In this document: one piece after another, positions 36,377 through 46,900 of the stretch
Layout: every line of letters starts with the position of its first letter
How positions within the stretch are numbered: the stretch's first letter is position 1
Source of the DNA: Saprospiraceae bacterium
Lineage (GTDB): Bacteria > Bacteroidota > Bacteroidia > Chitinophagales > Saprospiraceae
Assembly (NCBI GenBank): GCA_016710235.1
Contig: JADJLG010000001.1
Span: 3,431,273-3,495,272 of the forward strand
DNA: 64,000 nt
Direction: 5' to 3'
Notes under the pieces: generated by a model
Seen by the model: only the letters and a program-made list of their open reading frames with translations
Databases searched by the model: none
What the model was told of the DNA's origin: nothing
Translations under genes and position numbers: made by a program

Positions 36377-38068
36377 TTAATAAATATCTGCCATTGTATT
36401 AAAGACATTGAATTTTCCTGTCGGAGTGACTACCCAATCACCCACGATCTCTTTTTTGAGATTGAGAGTTTTATCATCATAAACCAGAACTGCATTCTCT
36501 TCCGGTTTATTCATCTTACCCCACACAGAGATCCAAACTTCGTTGCCGTCCTTGTTGTATTCCATATGGACTGCCCTGCCATGATACTTCGCAGGGACAA
36601 CCAAACTTTTGACCAATTTGAGGCTGCTGATATCATAAACGTCGATGGTTCTTTGCAATATGGAGTCATTGCTCAAAGCTCTGTCGGCCCATAGGTGCAT
36701 TGATTTGGGGTGAGATTTCACAAACAGATTGCCGCCTCCGTCACCAGATCCTTTGATCGTTGTGACTTCTTTAAATTGATTGGGTCCGGGATCCGTACCA
36801 ATGAAAGAAAGGCGGTTTTCGCCCACGTGGCCTGTGACCCACATATTGCCGTATTTGGCATTCTTTATGTTTGCTCCACGACCGGGGTGAGGTTTGGTAC
36901 CAACATCTATGATAGTTTTGAGTTTCTTGTCTTTCACGTCAACCACCACCAGTTTGTTGCTTGCATTGGCTGCTACTATAAAATATCTTCCCGTTTTATC
37001 CCAACCGCCGTCGTGTAGGAATTTTGCAGTTGGAATTCTCACAGTGTTTTCTTCTATTTTGTTTAAATCAGAATAGTCAACGAGCATCACCATACCGGTC
37101 TCTTTGACGTTGACCACCCACAATGGATCTGTGTGCGAAGCAACAATCGATGCTACCCTGGCCTCCTCCAGAAAAGGACCATTGTCCAATTCTTTTCCTG
37201 AGGTTTTCACTACTTTCAAAGGCTCCAAAGTAAGCGCATCCATGATTACATAATGAGATGGTGTATAACCACCGACAATCACGTACTTGTCTTTGAAATC
37301 TCCTTTAGGGCCGTTGTACTTAGATACTTCTACAGAACGAGCATCAAAGGATGCTTTTCCTTCCGCAACTACTGTAGGCGTTTTCATCCACAAATCGATC
37401 AGGGTAATCTTGCCATCACGGCCAATACTATAGAAATATCTGCCTGATGCTGTGGATCTTAAAATATGAACGGCGTAACCCGTTTCGACGATAGCCACTT
37501 TCTCTTTGGTATCACCGTCTATGATAGCAACCTTGCCAGCATCGCGTAACACGACACCAAAATAATTTTGCCAATTGCGGTTGTGTTCAGGTTTTGTGGG
37601 TCTGTCTGCAACAGGTATATGCAATTTCCATTTCGATTTCATATCCTCCATTGTCCATGCAGGGATCGGAGGTGGAGGTAATTGTATAAAACGGGCCATC
37701 AAATCGATCTCTTCAGGTGTAAGGATTCCTTGCTTTCCCCAGTCAGGCATACCTCCAGGGGTACCATTGGTAATGAATGCTTTCAAACCTGCCGTACCTA
37801 ATAATGCCGTTCTTTTTTCTGGCAACAGAGAAGGACCTGTAGCTCCATTGCGTGACGTGCCATGACATCCGGCGCAGGTCTGGAAATAAATTTTCTTGGC
37901 TTGCTCCATCTCATCATCCGTGAGGCTTGCTTTACCATCGGCAGAAACATGCCCGGATTTTGATGCGACTGTCGTTTCCGCACCTTTTATTTTACTTTTC
38001 TCTGACTTACACTGGAATAGCAAGATCGCTATCATTGCCATTCCCAGAATTTTTATAAAACTCTTCAT
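36377..38068 (-). CDS. nirS: Cytochrome cd1 nitrite reductase NirS
   Basis: NirS reduces nitrite to NO in the periplasm. The 563-aa protein has a lipoprotein-like signal (MIAILLFQC, Cys20), the N-terminal haem c domain with CAGCH (65-69), and an eight-bladed haem d1 propeller. The propeller shows NirS phrases such as GYAVHILRSTASGRYFYSIG, VGGYTPSHYVIMDALTL and RIPTAKFLHDGGWD. The propeller histidines of the active site appear present. The length is typical. It follows the porin gene by 30 bases. No haem d1 synthesis genes (nirF, nirJ and others) are in this window, so they must be elsewhere if the enzyme is active. Confidence 0.95.
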   Translation of the reverse strand: MKSFIKILGMAMIAILLFQCKSEKSKIKGAETTVASKSGHVSADGKASLTDDEMEQAKKIYFQTCAGCHGTSRNGATGPSLLPEKRTALLGTAGLKAFITNGTPGGMPDWGKQGILTPEEIDLMARFIQLPPPPIPAWTMEDMKSKWKLHIPVADRPTKPEHNRNWQNYFGVVLRDAGKVAIIDGDTKEKVAIVETGYAVHILRSTASGRYFYSIGRDGKITLIDLWMKTPTVVAEGKASFDARSVEVSKYNGPKGDFKDKYVIVGGYTPSHYVIMDALTLEPLKVVKTSGKELDNGPFLEEARVASIVASHTDPLWVVNVKETGMVMLVDYSDLNKIEENTVRIPTAKFLHDGGWDKTGRYFIVAANASNKLVVVDVKDKKLKTIIDVGTKPHPGRGANIKNAKYGNMWVTGHVGENRLSFIGTDPGPNQFKEVTTIKGSGDGGGNLFVKSHPKSMHLWADRALSNDSILQRTIDVYDISSLKLVKSLVVPAKYHGRAVHMEYNKDGNEVWISVWGKMNKPEENAVLVYDDKTLNLKKEIVGDWVVTPTGKFNVFNTMADIY

Positions 38069-38098
38069 ATAATGATTTTTTTAATGTATAAAATTGAT

Positions 38099-39403
38099 TT
38101 ACTGCTTAATGACTTCATGCTTCAAAAATGTAGGGGTGTAGCTAAGCATAACCCAGGCCCAATTCTGCGTTTCATTGTACTTACCGCCCTTGAGATACCC
38201 CAAGGTTTCTGTAGCCAACATTTGGGAATATCCCAATTGACATTTCACAGCATCGGAAAACATAAAATCCAGATAAAGGTCTAACTCTGTGCCCAGATTG
38301 GCAGGAGCAGCTTCTTGTGTGCCCGGTTTTTTAACATCAGCTGCGGCAGAAAAATAATGGAGGTCAGCTCCTAAACCGCATTTGCTGAATTTGGTATTCC
38401 ACTTAACATATATATCCTGCAAACCCACAGAATTGAGATGATTTCCGACGTAGAAATAATCCATATGACCATTGAATTTATGGTTGGTACCATACCAGGG
38501 AGTGAATGAGTTAAGTTTTTCAGATGGGTCCACCTGGGAGCTGCCTGATTGAAGTTCATATCCCAGTGTGATACTATTTTTGGCATTGATCGCATAGCCG
38601 AGGTCCAGCCCCAACAGGTAGGCAGAAATATCCTGATCTGCCGAAATAGCTCTTTTACCCAGTTGGTAATAGAGATTTGCCAGGATAGTGAATTTGCCGG
38701 TTTTGTAGTTGAGATGAGTACCGAGGGTTTGATTGAACTTAGTCTCTTGGTTTGACACATTATTGCTATCCAAAGAAAGCACTTGCATGCCGAGATTCAA
38801 TGCCAACAAACTTACTCCCAATTTGGAAAAATTGGTATGGTACCACAGATATTGCATGGTTTTGTAGTTGGATGCATTGAGATAGAGATTGGAATTCAAT
38901 CTGGCAATATCCTGATTGTAAGCCAAACCAATATCGAGTGATGATTTGGCAGAAGGAGAGTACTTCAACAATAAAGCATCATGGCTTCTCGCTGATTGAG
39001 CCCAACCCACATTTCCGAAAATGCGGTGGTCATCATATACGATTTCCTGTCTTCCAATCTTTAAAGCCCACTTGGCTCCTTTACCGATGGTAGGCATGAT
39101 CCATGCTTCGTGGATGGACACAGCCCTATCTTCATTTTCGTTAAGCTGCGACTGATTTCCCCAGGTTCTGACATCCTGCAAGCTCAGGTATGCGGTCATT
39201 TTTGATGCACCGTATTTGAGGTTTAGGCGAGATCTCTGAGTAGTGAAAAATCCCGGATCTTGATCTGCAGCTGCTAATGTTTTGAGCCCATGAGCGTATT
39301 CCGTCCGCGGTCGAAACTCACCGGAAAGTGTAAAAGTCTGTGCAGACAGTGTATGTACGAAAGCGCACAACACTGATAATGAAATAGTTAGTATTTTTTT
39401 CAT
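38099..39403 (-). CDS. Alginate-export-like outer-membrane beta-barrel protein
   Basis: The 434-aa protein has a signal peptide (LSVLCAFVHTLSAQ), then FTLSGEFRPRTEYAHG and alternating beta-strand phrases typical of the alginate_exp/porin group, ending in MLSYTPTFLKHEVIKQ. It probably forms an outer-membrane pore. As the first gene before nirS it may let nitrite or other small anions through; this is position-based inference. Its promoter (-7 TAAATTTG at 39417-39424) is overlapped by a palindrome shared with the divergent Rrf2 gene. Confidence 0.82.
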   Translation of the reverse strand: MKKILTISLSVLCAFVHTLSAQTFTLSGEFRPRTEYAHGLKTLAAADQDPGFFTTQRSRLNLKYGASKMTAYLSLQDVRTWGNQSQLNENEDRAVSIHEAWIMPTIGKGAKWALKIGRQEIVYDDHRIFGNVGWAQSARSHDALLLKYSPSAKSSLDIGLAYNQDIARLNSNLYLNASNYKTMQYLWYHTNFSKLGVSLLALNLGMQVLSLDSNNVSNQETKFNQTLGTHLNYKTGKFTILANLYYQLGKRAISADQDISAYLLGLDLGYAINAKNSITLGYELQSGSSQVDPSEKLNSFTPWYGTNHKFNGHMDYFYVGNHLNSVGLQDIYVKWNTKFSKCGLGADLHYFSAAADVKKPGTQEAAPANLGTELDLYLDFMFSDAVKCQLGYSQMLATETLGYLKGGKYNETQNWAWVMLSYTPTFLKHEVIKQ

Positions 39404-39416
39404 GCTTCGTTTTTTG

Positions 39417-39447
39417 CAAATTTATGATATTTTTATCTTTTTATCAT
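39417..39447. promoter_or_regulatory. Candidate operator between the porin-nirS operon and the Rrf2 gene
   Basis: ATGATA (39424-39429) and TATCAT (39442-39447) are inverted arms 12 bases apart in an A/T-rich stretch. The minus-strand -7 element TAAATTTG (39417-39424) abuts the left arm. This is where an NO-responsive Rrf2 repressor would be expected to bind. No good -33 TTG is at the standard distance; the nearest is about 27 bases upstream. Confidence 0.5.
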
Positions 39448-39480
39448 TTTTCAATAAATATTTTTATATTACTTTTGCAC

Positions 39481-39885
39481 ATGCTTTCGAAAACGAGCAA
39501 ATACGGCCTCAAAGCGACGACCTACATGGTTAGCCACCATGAAGCAGGCAAGCTCTTCAAAGTGGAAGAGCTGTCTACGGAACTCCAAATCCCCAAACAT
39601 TTTTTGGCCAAGGTCATGTTGGATTTGACAAAAAAAGGGATATTGTCTTCGGTGAAGGGTCCACGAGGCGGATTTTACTTCAGTGACATACAACTTGAGT
39701 TTACACCTGCAGACGTCATCTTTGCGCTGGAAAATGACGATTTTCTGAGGACATGTATTATGGAGATACGACCTTGCGATTTGCAAAAAACCTGTCCTTT
39801 CCACAACAAGTATTCCGTTATCAAACAGGAGATCATTTCGGGATTGCAGTGCAATACATTCAGGGATCTCATCAGTACATCTTAA
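39481..39885 (+). CDS. Rrf2-family regulator, NsrR-like, probable NO sensor
   Basis: I chose ATG 39481 (MLSKTSKYGLKATTYMV), which matches the usual Rrf2 start; an upstream frame adds a hydrophobic leader that does not belong. The 134-aa protein has the winged HTH (VEELSTELQIPKHFLAKVML and GPRGGF wing). Three cysteines sit in TCIMEIRPCDLQKTCPFH, the spacing used to bind an iron-sulfur cluster in NsrR/IscR. Divergent from the porin-nirS-nor genes, it is the likely NO-responsive repressor of that operon. The name NsrR would need functional proof. Confidence 0.88.
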   Translation: MLSKTSKYGLKATTYMVSHHEAGKLFKVEELSTELQIPKHFLAKVMLDLTKKGILSSVKGPRGGFYFSDIQLEFTPADVIFALENDDFLRTCIMEIRPCDLQKTCPFHNKYSVIKQEIISGLQCNTFRDLISTS

Positions 39886-39988
39886 AGCTGTTATATCCGG
39901 ATTGGCGCAGCCGGTAGGGACAGATTCTGAAGACAACACATGATAAAAAACCATTATCTTTGGCCGCACAAGACCAGACTCCTGTAGA

Positions 39989-42247
39989 ATGACAGATTTT
40001 CTCAAACAGCTCAATGAGGTGCAACGCAATGCGGTGACCCACAGTGATGGACCTATAATGGTAATCGCAGGTCCAGGTTCAGGCAAAACCAGGGTATTGA
40101 CTTTCAAATTAGCTTACCTCATTCTACAAGGAATTGCCCCTCAAAACATCCTCAGCCTCACATTCACGAACAAAGCTGCCAAAGAGATGACAGAGCGCAT
40201 CCACGCGGTAGCAGGAGATGCTGCGCGCAAAGTCTGGAGCGGTACTTTTCACTCCGTCTTCGCGAGGATCCTAAGAGTAGAGGCACCTAAATTGGGCTAT
40301 CCTTCCAGCTTCACCATTTATGACACTGACGACAGTAAGTCAGTCATCACCGAAATCATCAAGGAGCTCCATCTCTCTGCCAAGGAATACCCTGCCAATG
40401 CAATCAGGGCCCGGATTTCTTCCGCCAAATCCAATCTCATCACGCCCATCATGTATGAGAACGATCCCGACTTACAAGCGCAGGACCGGATGAACAAAAT
40501 GCCTCAGTTGCACCTAATTTATAAAAAGTATATACAAAAATGTATGCTGGCAGGTGCGATGGATTTTGATGACTTGTTGCTTCAGATGTATAGGCTGCTT
40601 CATGAAAATCCTGAAAATGTTCTCGAAAAATATCGCTCACAATTCCAGTATGTGATGGTGGATGAGTTTCAGGATACCAACTACCTGCAATATGCTATTG
40701 TCAAAAAATTATGCTTGTATAAAGGCAGTCCCAGGAATATTTGTATCGTCGGTGATGATGCGCAGAGTATCTATTCATTTCGTGGAGCGACCATCAGTAA
40801 TATTCTCGATTTTGAGAATGATTTTCCGGATGTAAAAGTGTTCAAGCTCGAACAAAATTATCGAAGTACGACTCATATAGTGCAAGCCGCCAATGATGTA
40901 ATTACATACAATAAAAATCAGATCAAAAAAGAAATATGGACTGAACATTCAGAGGGTCACAAAATAAAATTGATACAAGCCATCACAGATACGGATGAAG
41001 GAAAAAAAATAGCAGATTTTATTATTGAAATTAAAAACAGGCATCACATTCCGAATAAGGAAATCGCGATCTTGTATAGGACAAATGCACAGTCGAGAAT
41101 TTTTGAAGAGCAACTGCGTAGAGTGAATATACCTTACAAAGTTTTTGGAGGTATGTCCTTTTATCAGAGGAAGGAAATAAAAGATTTTATCGCTTACATC
41201 AGGCTGACGATCAATTCAAGAGACAACGAAGCGTTCAAACGCATCATCAATTATCCTAAGCGGGGATTGGGCGATACCAGTTTGGATAAATTGATGGAAT
41301 ACGCTCAACAACAAAATATCTCATTGTGGGATGCTTCGGCAGAAATTGCATTTTCCGGAAAAGCAGGTACAGCTCTACAAACTTTTAGGATGCAGATGCA
41401 GGAGATGAATCTCTTTGCTCAAAAAGCGAATGCTTACGATGCTGCACAATTTATTTTTAAGTTTAGTGGATTGGCATCAGAACTAAAAGCTGATATGACC
41501 GTAGAAGGAATTTCGAGATTGGAAAATGCAATGTCGCTCCTGGATGGAATCAAGGAATTTGTTGATGAAGATGAATACGATGAAGAGTTCAACACGGAAG
41601 ATAAATCACTGGTGAGCTATCTGCAAACGATTTCGCTGATCACGGAAATGGATACTGCGGATCCGCAAGCGGATTATATTACTCTCATGTCCATACACTC
41701 AGCAAAAGGATTGGAATTTGATGCTGTTTTGGTTACAGGGCTGGAAGAAAATCTTTTTCCGAGTTATATGTCCATGAATTCAGCTGAGCAACTCGATGAA
41801 GAGCGCAGATTGTTTTATGTAGCTATTACCAGAGCCAGAAAATTGTTGAGCCTGAGTTATGCGACATCCAGATATTTCTTTGGCAATCTGAGAAGAAATG
41901 AAAAGAGCAGGTTTATCAATGAAATAGACGCAGGTAGATACGAATCGCAAACCGGTGCCCGAAAGTCGATTTTTAATCTAAAGGAAGATGATTTCACGCC
42001 GAGAAAAATCTATATCCCTTCACAAAAACCGAGTTCTGTCAACTCTGCTTTATTAGACAATTTCAAAGCCAGTCCGATCAAAGATATCCGTGAAGGTGTA
42101 ATGGTTCTTCACCAAAAATTTGGAAAAGGAACCGTAGTGCAAATCGATGGAAACAATGACATGAAAATAGCAACCATTCACTTTGACGAAGTGTCTAATC
42201 CGGAACGAAAAATAATATTAAAATACGCAAAACTCCAGGTACTGTAA
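39989..42247 (+). CDS. UvrD/PcrA-type superfamily 1 DNA helicase
   Basis: The 752-aa ATP-dependent 3'-5' DNA helicase acts in repair and replication restart. Motif I is GPGSGKT (about 29-35). Motif Ia TFTNKAAKEM, motif II VMVDEFQDTN, motif III IVGDDAQSIYSFRGA, motif IV KLEQNYRST, motif V MSIHSAKGLEFDAV and motif VI RRLFYVAITRA are all intact. The C-terminal GVMVLHQKFGKGTVVQIDG tail is typical of PcrA, the RNA-polymerase-binding region. Whether to call it pcrA or uvrD is a naming question in this phylum. It stands between the Rrf2 gene and a secreted hypothetical. Confidence 0.95.
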   Translation: MTDFLKQLNEVQRNAVTHSDGPIMVIAGPGSGKTRVLTFKLAYLILQGIAPQNILSLTFTNKAAKEMTERIHAVAGDAARKVWSGTFHSVFARILRVEAPKLGYPSSFTIYDTDDSKSVITEIIKELHLSAKEYPANAIRARISSAKSNLITPIMYENDPDLQAQDRMNKMPQLHLIYKKYIQKCMLAGAMDFDDLLLQMYRLLHENPENVLEKYRSQFQYVMVDEFQDTNYLQYAIVKKLCLYKGSPRNICIVGDDAQSIYSFRGATISNILDFENDFPDVKVFKLEQNYRSTTHIVQAANDVITYNKNQIKKEIWTEHSEGHKIKLIQAITDTDEGKKIADFIIEIKNRHHIPNKEIAILYRTNAQSRIFEEQLRRVNIPYKVFGGMSFYQRKEIKDFIAYIRLTINSRDNEAFKRIINYPKRGLGDTSLDKLMEYAQQQNISLWDASAEIAFSGKAGTALQTFRMQMQEMNLFAQKANAYDAAQFIFKFSGLASELKADMTVEGISRLENAMSLLDGIKEFVDEDEYDEEFNTEDKSLVSYLQTISLITEMDTADPQADYITLMSIHSAKGLEFDAVLVTGLEENLFPSYMSMNSAEQLDEERRLFYVAITRARKLLSLSYATSRYFFGNLRRNEKSRFINEIDAGRYESQTGARKSIFNLKEDDFTPRKIYIPSQKPSSVNSALLDNFKASPIKDIREGVMVLHQKFGKGTVVQIDGNNDMKIATIHFDEVSNPERKIILKYAKLQVL

Positions 42248-42413
42248 ATCAGTTCATTTTAGCAGAAAATAGTCATTAATAAAAATCTTTCTCTCTGTAA
42301 CTATCTGATCCTTACATCACAAGTTTGATACCAAAACCATCAAGAACTCTCCTCATAGATGATCACAATTTTTACACAAATTAAAAATAAACCATATCGA
42401 AAGAAACATTTGC

Positions 42414-43379
42414 ATGGCGAAATTACACTCCATCACTCTTGTCGTAAAGCCTGAGCAAAAGCTGAATATAAAATGGCCAAGGCAGCATATACGGCAAGTT
42501 ATAACTCTGTTAACTTCATTTTATCTCGTGTGCAGCAGCGTTTCAATTTCTGCCCAACATGCAAGCTTGATTTTCGAAGCAGAGTTAGCTCATGAACTAC
42601 AAGAATGTTCCGGTTTGATCGCCCTGGAAAACGGAAAGTATTTTCTGGCTCACAATGACAGTGGTTGCGAACCAATTCTTTATTTAATTTCACAAGACGC
42701 CAAGATTATTCATCAAATTAGAGTAGAAGGTTCTTCTCATGTCGACTGGGAAGATATGAGTTTTGACGGAATGAAACATCTTTATATTGCAGACTGCGGA
42801 AATAATGATCAATCTCGCCGCGGAGGCGTCATCAATAGAATCGATATCAGCAAAGGTTTTTTTGTTGACACCGTTTTTGCGGAACAAATCAAGTTTCAAT
42901 TTGGGGACTACCCTACTACAAAAATGAAACGAAACAAGAAGCATTTTGATATTGAAGCCATATGCACTTCCGGCGACAGCATATTGATGTTTACGAAAAA
43001 CAGAGATCGATGGTTCTGCAACAAAACTTTCTTGTATTTGCTCATTCCTAATACAAAACAACAGAAGCTGCTTCCTATCCAAAGTCTGCATTATGGGAAT
43101 GCATTCCTCTATGAAAACCAAATCAGCGGTGCGTGGTGCGGAAATTCAACAGATCAAGTCTATCTCACGAGTGCTAGTCAACTCATTTTACTGCAAAATC
43201 AAAGAACCGGTAGCGATACTTTGTCTTATAAATTGAATCGAAAATATACCTATACGGATTTGAGTCAAAAAGAGGCCGTTTGTATTATGGAAGAAAACAA
43301 AGTTGCCGTTTGTCAGGAATCTAATGCCATCTTAAAATCTGCCGCAATGCTGCGAATTTACAAATTATCAGAAAAGTAA
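42414..43379 (+). CDS. Secreted hypothetical protein, propeller-like
   Basis: The 321-aa product has an internal hydrophobic export signal (LLTSFYLVCSSVSISAQ) after a charged start, so the true start may lie further in. The mature part has phrases such as ELQECSGLIALENGKYFLAH, DWEDMSFDGMKHLYIADCGN and FDIEAICTSGDSILMFTKN. These resemble SdiA-regulated or esterase-like phytase propellers. I cannot name a substrate. Its last 12 bases overlap the convergent ogt-type gene. The 166 bases before it hold nothing I recognise. Confidence 0.7.
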   Translation: MAKLHSITLVVKPEQKLNIKWPRQHIRQVITLLTSFYLVCSSVSISAQHASLIFEAELAHELQECSGLIALENGKYFLAHNDSGCEPILYLISQDAKIIHQIRVEGSSHVDWEDMSFDGMKHLYIADCGNNDQSRRGGVINRIDISKGFFVDTVFAEQIKFQFGDYPTTKMKRNKKHFDIEAICTSGDSILMFTKNRDRWFCNKTFLYLLIPNTKQQKLLPIQSLHYGNAFLYENQISGAWCGNSTDQVYLTSASQLILLQNQRTGSDTLSYKLNRKYTYTDLSQKEAVCIMEENKVAVCQESNAILKSAAMLRIYKLSEK

Positions 43380-43937
43380 ACGTGAATTTGGAATAGCTGA
43401 ACGCTCTTTCAACACCAATTCATTCTTTCGCCATTTTCCCCATTTATATCCTACATTTTGATTAGCACTGGACCATACCCTGTGACAAGGAATAAATATT
43501 GCAATTGGATTCTGCGCTAAAGCATGTCCTACTGCTCGTGATGCCTGAGGATTTCCAATCCGGATGGCTAATGCACGATATGACAAGATCTCGCCGCTTC
43601 CAATTTCAATAGTTGCCTGCCAAACAAGGTGTTGAAAATTTGTTCCCCAGACATGCAAACTCAATTGTGGACCGGAATGGCATCCATTTTCTAAAAAAGA
43701 TTTCGCTGATTTTGTCCATTCATTTTCTGCATTTCTGATTTGATGATTTGGAAAAAGATCGAGAAAATTTTCTGAATAATTTTCACTCTCAAATGAACAA
43801 AAACAGATCCCCTGATCGGTAGCTGAGATGATCAATTTGCCTAAATCCGAAGTCCAATGGGACTGATAAATATCTCCTCCAATTTGCCTCGAATGATCTG
43901 TGAGAATATGATATGAAATTCTATTCAAAATTGTCAA
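43368..43937 (-). CDS. ogt: Methylated-DNA-protein-cysteine methyltransferase (Ogt/Ada C-domain)
   Basis: The protein repairs O6-methylguanine by moving the methyl group to its own cysteine. The 189-aa sequence has the active-site IPCHRV (Cys151) and upstream helix GEILSYRALAIRIGNPQASR, both conserved. The N-terminal part matches the usual RNase-H-like domain, with somewhat Ada-like text (WTSDLGKLIISATDQGICFC). No Ada zinc or AraC domain is present, so it is a stand-alone enzyme. It starts 12 bases before the end of the large BNR gene's neighbour region and is probably a single unit. Confidence 0.93.
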   Translation of the reverse strand: MTILNRISYHILTDHSRQIGGDIYQSHWTSDLGKLIISATDQGICFCSFESENYSENFLDLFPNHQIRNAENEWTKSAKSFLENGCHSGPQLSLHVWGTNFQHLVWQATIEIGSGEILSYRALAIRIGNPQASRAVGHALAQNPIAIFIPCHRVWSSANQNVGYKWGKWRKNELVLKERSAIPNSRLLF

Positions 43938-43949
43938 AGACTGAAAGTA

Positions 43950-46900
43950 TCAATCCAATTCAGGCCATCTTCCAGAAGTCGGAGATGCACCATTCTGATC
44001 CATAAGCCTCTCTACAGCCTTGAGATCTTCATCAATTATTCTCAAATCTGTGATCACGGATTTCATTTGACCATAAGCTGTGCTGTAACAATCCTTATAA
44101 AATTGAGGCACTTCCGAAGTTACACTCCAAGTAGCATACTCCATGGTACCTATGCGTTCACTTACTGAAGTCGGCACTTCGACTTCTTTTGAAGCTTTGA
44201 TGCGGTCTCCATATAGACTCAGGTCCAATGTCGCCAACTTAGTATCCAGCGTCGATAATTTCTCTAACACCGGTCCGGGATTTTGTTTCATTTCAAGTGC
44301 TGAAGTTTTGCACTGAGTGACTCTCTTTTTGATATCTGCTAAAATGCCTTCAGTGGAACCTAAAGCTTTTCTAAGCTTAACTACTTTTTGATAGTAATCG
44401 CTGTTGAGTTCAGGATCTTTGCTTTGCATATGTCCCTGAGGAAGTAATTTGCAATTGAACGAAACCGGAGCAACCAAATCGACGACTTTTCCATTTTCAA
44501 ACTTAGAAATACTGATCGTATAAGTTCCGGGAGGAACCAGATGACCCGTTTCTTCTTCAGAAAATAATTGATCAGCTTGAGGCACAAACCTACCTTCTAC
44601 TGGGCCTGGATTGGCAGTCCTAAAGTCCCAACTGATTTTTTGGATACCCGATGCTACGGGAGATGTCAATGTGCGCACAACTTCTCCGTTTTTATTCTTA
44701 ATTTTAAAAATTAAATATGCATCTTCTTGGGTCTCTTCTTTTCTCAATGAGTCCCAGGAAGGATAAAAATATTTTTCCTTCTTCTCATCTTTTGCTTTTT
44801 CAGATTCCTTCCGTTTGTCTTTGTATGATTTAAAATCGTCCTTGATGTAGTAATAAATTTGTGCAGCAGGTTTTGGATTGGGGGTCATGAAATAAGAACT
44901 GCCCTGATGACCTTTTCCTCTGAGACCCAATTCCATTCTTTCTACGTATATCCATGCATCTTTAATTGGAAATATTTTTGCTTCTTCTTTCAGATCAGCA
45001 ATTTTAACATTGCGCAAAACAGAGATATCATCTAAAATATAAAAACCACGACCAAAACTTGCAATCACCAGATCGTTTTCGCGACGTTGGATTTCGATAT
45101 CTCGCACCGCAACTGTTGGTAGACCATTTTTAAGTTGCATCCAGTTTTGGCCTCCATTTTTTGTAAAGAAACATCCGAACTCAGTACCTACAAACAGCAA
45201 CTGTGGATCTACTTGATCTTCAGCAATAGTATATACGGATCCACGAACTGGTAAATCCCCACAGATCGATTTCCAGGTTTTGCCTCCATCCTGGGTTTTC
45301 AAGACATAGGGTTTGAAGTCTCCGTATCTGTGATGGTTAAAGCAAACAAATGCCGTCAGTTTGTCATGCAAAGAAGCAATCACCTGATGCACATAAGATT
45401 GGTTGGGCACTCCGGGCAAATTATCAAATTTTGTCCAAGAGGAGCCTCCGTCTGTACTGAGATGTAAAAGACCATCATCCGTGCCCACCCATAAGATATT
45501 TTCGTCTAGTGCTGATTCTGCAATACTGGTAGTTTGTCCGTAAATATCGGTACTTCCATTTTTTGCAATGGCATCAACAGACCAGATCTTTCCCATTACC
45601 TCAATTTTGTTTCTGTCGATCTGTCTCGACAAGTCCGGACTGATGACTTTCCAGGTATTTCCTCTATCGTCTGTTCGGTGCAATTTATTTGATCCAAAAT
45701 AAAGCCTCCCTTCTTTATGAGATGAAATAAAAAGTGGAGCATCCCAATTCCATCGGTAAGGTGCTTCATTTTCTGATTCTAAAGGTTTGATAAACAGATA
45801 TTCACCACTGGTTTTATCAAATCGCATCAATCCACCATACTGACTTTGCGCATAAATGATGTCGGGATTCTTAGGGTCAACCTGAGTCTCAAAACCATCT
45901 CCCACAGATGTCACAAACCAATCCGAGTTTGCAATACCGTTGGACGAAGTGGTTCTACTCGGTCCAGCTAAACTAAAATTATCCTGAGTACCACCATGCA
46001 CCCTGTAAAATGGAAATAGATTGTCTGTAGAAACTTTATAAAACTGTGTCACGGGCAAGTTAGACTTAAAATCCCAGGTCGCAGCATGATCATAAGTTTC
46101 ATATACTCCACCATCACATCCCACAAGCAAATGCTTAGGATCCTTTGGGTCAACCCAAATACAATGATTGTCAATGTGTTTATTGATTTCTCCTAGATTG
46201 CTGACTGTTTTTCCTCCGTCGTATGAAACTTTATAGTAGGTATCTGTAATATAAATTTTATTTGCATCGTGGGGGTCACAGTCTAATTCCTGATAATAGT
46301 TGCCGGAAGTAAAAGTGCCACTCTGCTTGGTCCAACTCTGGCCTTTGTCTGTTGACTTGTAGATTCCTCCGTTATTGTCCTTAGCTTCAACTACGGCATA
46401 TACGTAGGAAGGGTTCACCGGGCTGACGTCTATTCCGATTCTTCCAATATCTCCCGTAGCAGGCAATCCTCCTCCAAGTTTTGACCAGCTGGCACCACCA
46501 TCCGTAGTTTTGAACAATGCAGATTCAGGTCCACCACCGATATATGTGAAGACCTTCCTCATCCTCTGATGGAATGCAGCATACAATACCTGTGGATTTT
46601 GGGGATCCATGATTAGATTATTACATCCGGTATAAGGACTTACAGATTTGATATTGGTCCAGGTTATACCACCATCAGTGCTTTTGTAAACCCCACGTTC
46701 GCCGCCCTCTGACCAAACCGGACCATAGGCTGCGACGTAAATTGTCTGAGAATTTTTTGGGTCAACGATGATATTGGCGATGTGCTCTGAATTTTTAAGG
46801 CCCATATTTTTCCAGGTCTTGCCACCGTCTTCAGACTTGTACACTCCATCCCCATAAGCTACTGAGCGCTGATTGTTATTCTCACCGGTACCGACCCAAA

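Noticed and set aside
39469..40107. 212-codon minus-strand frame over the Rrf2 gene
   Set aside because: It is antisense to the Rrf2 gene and the helicase start, with no family features.
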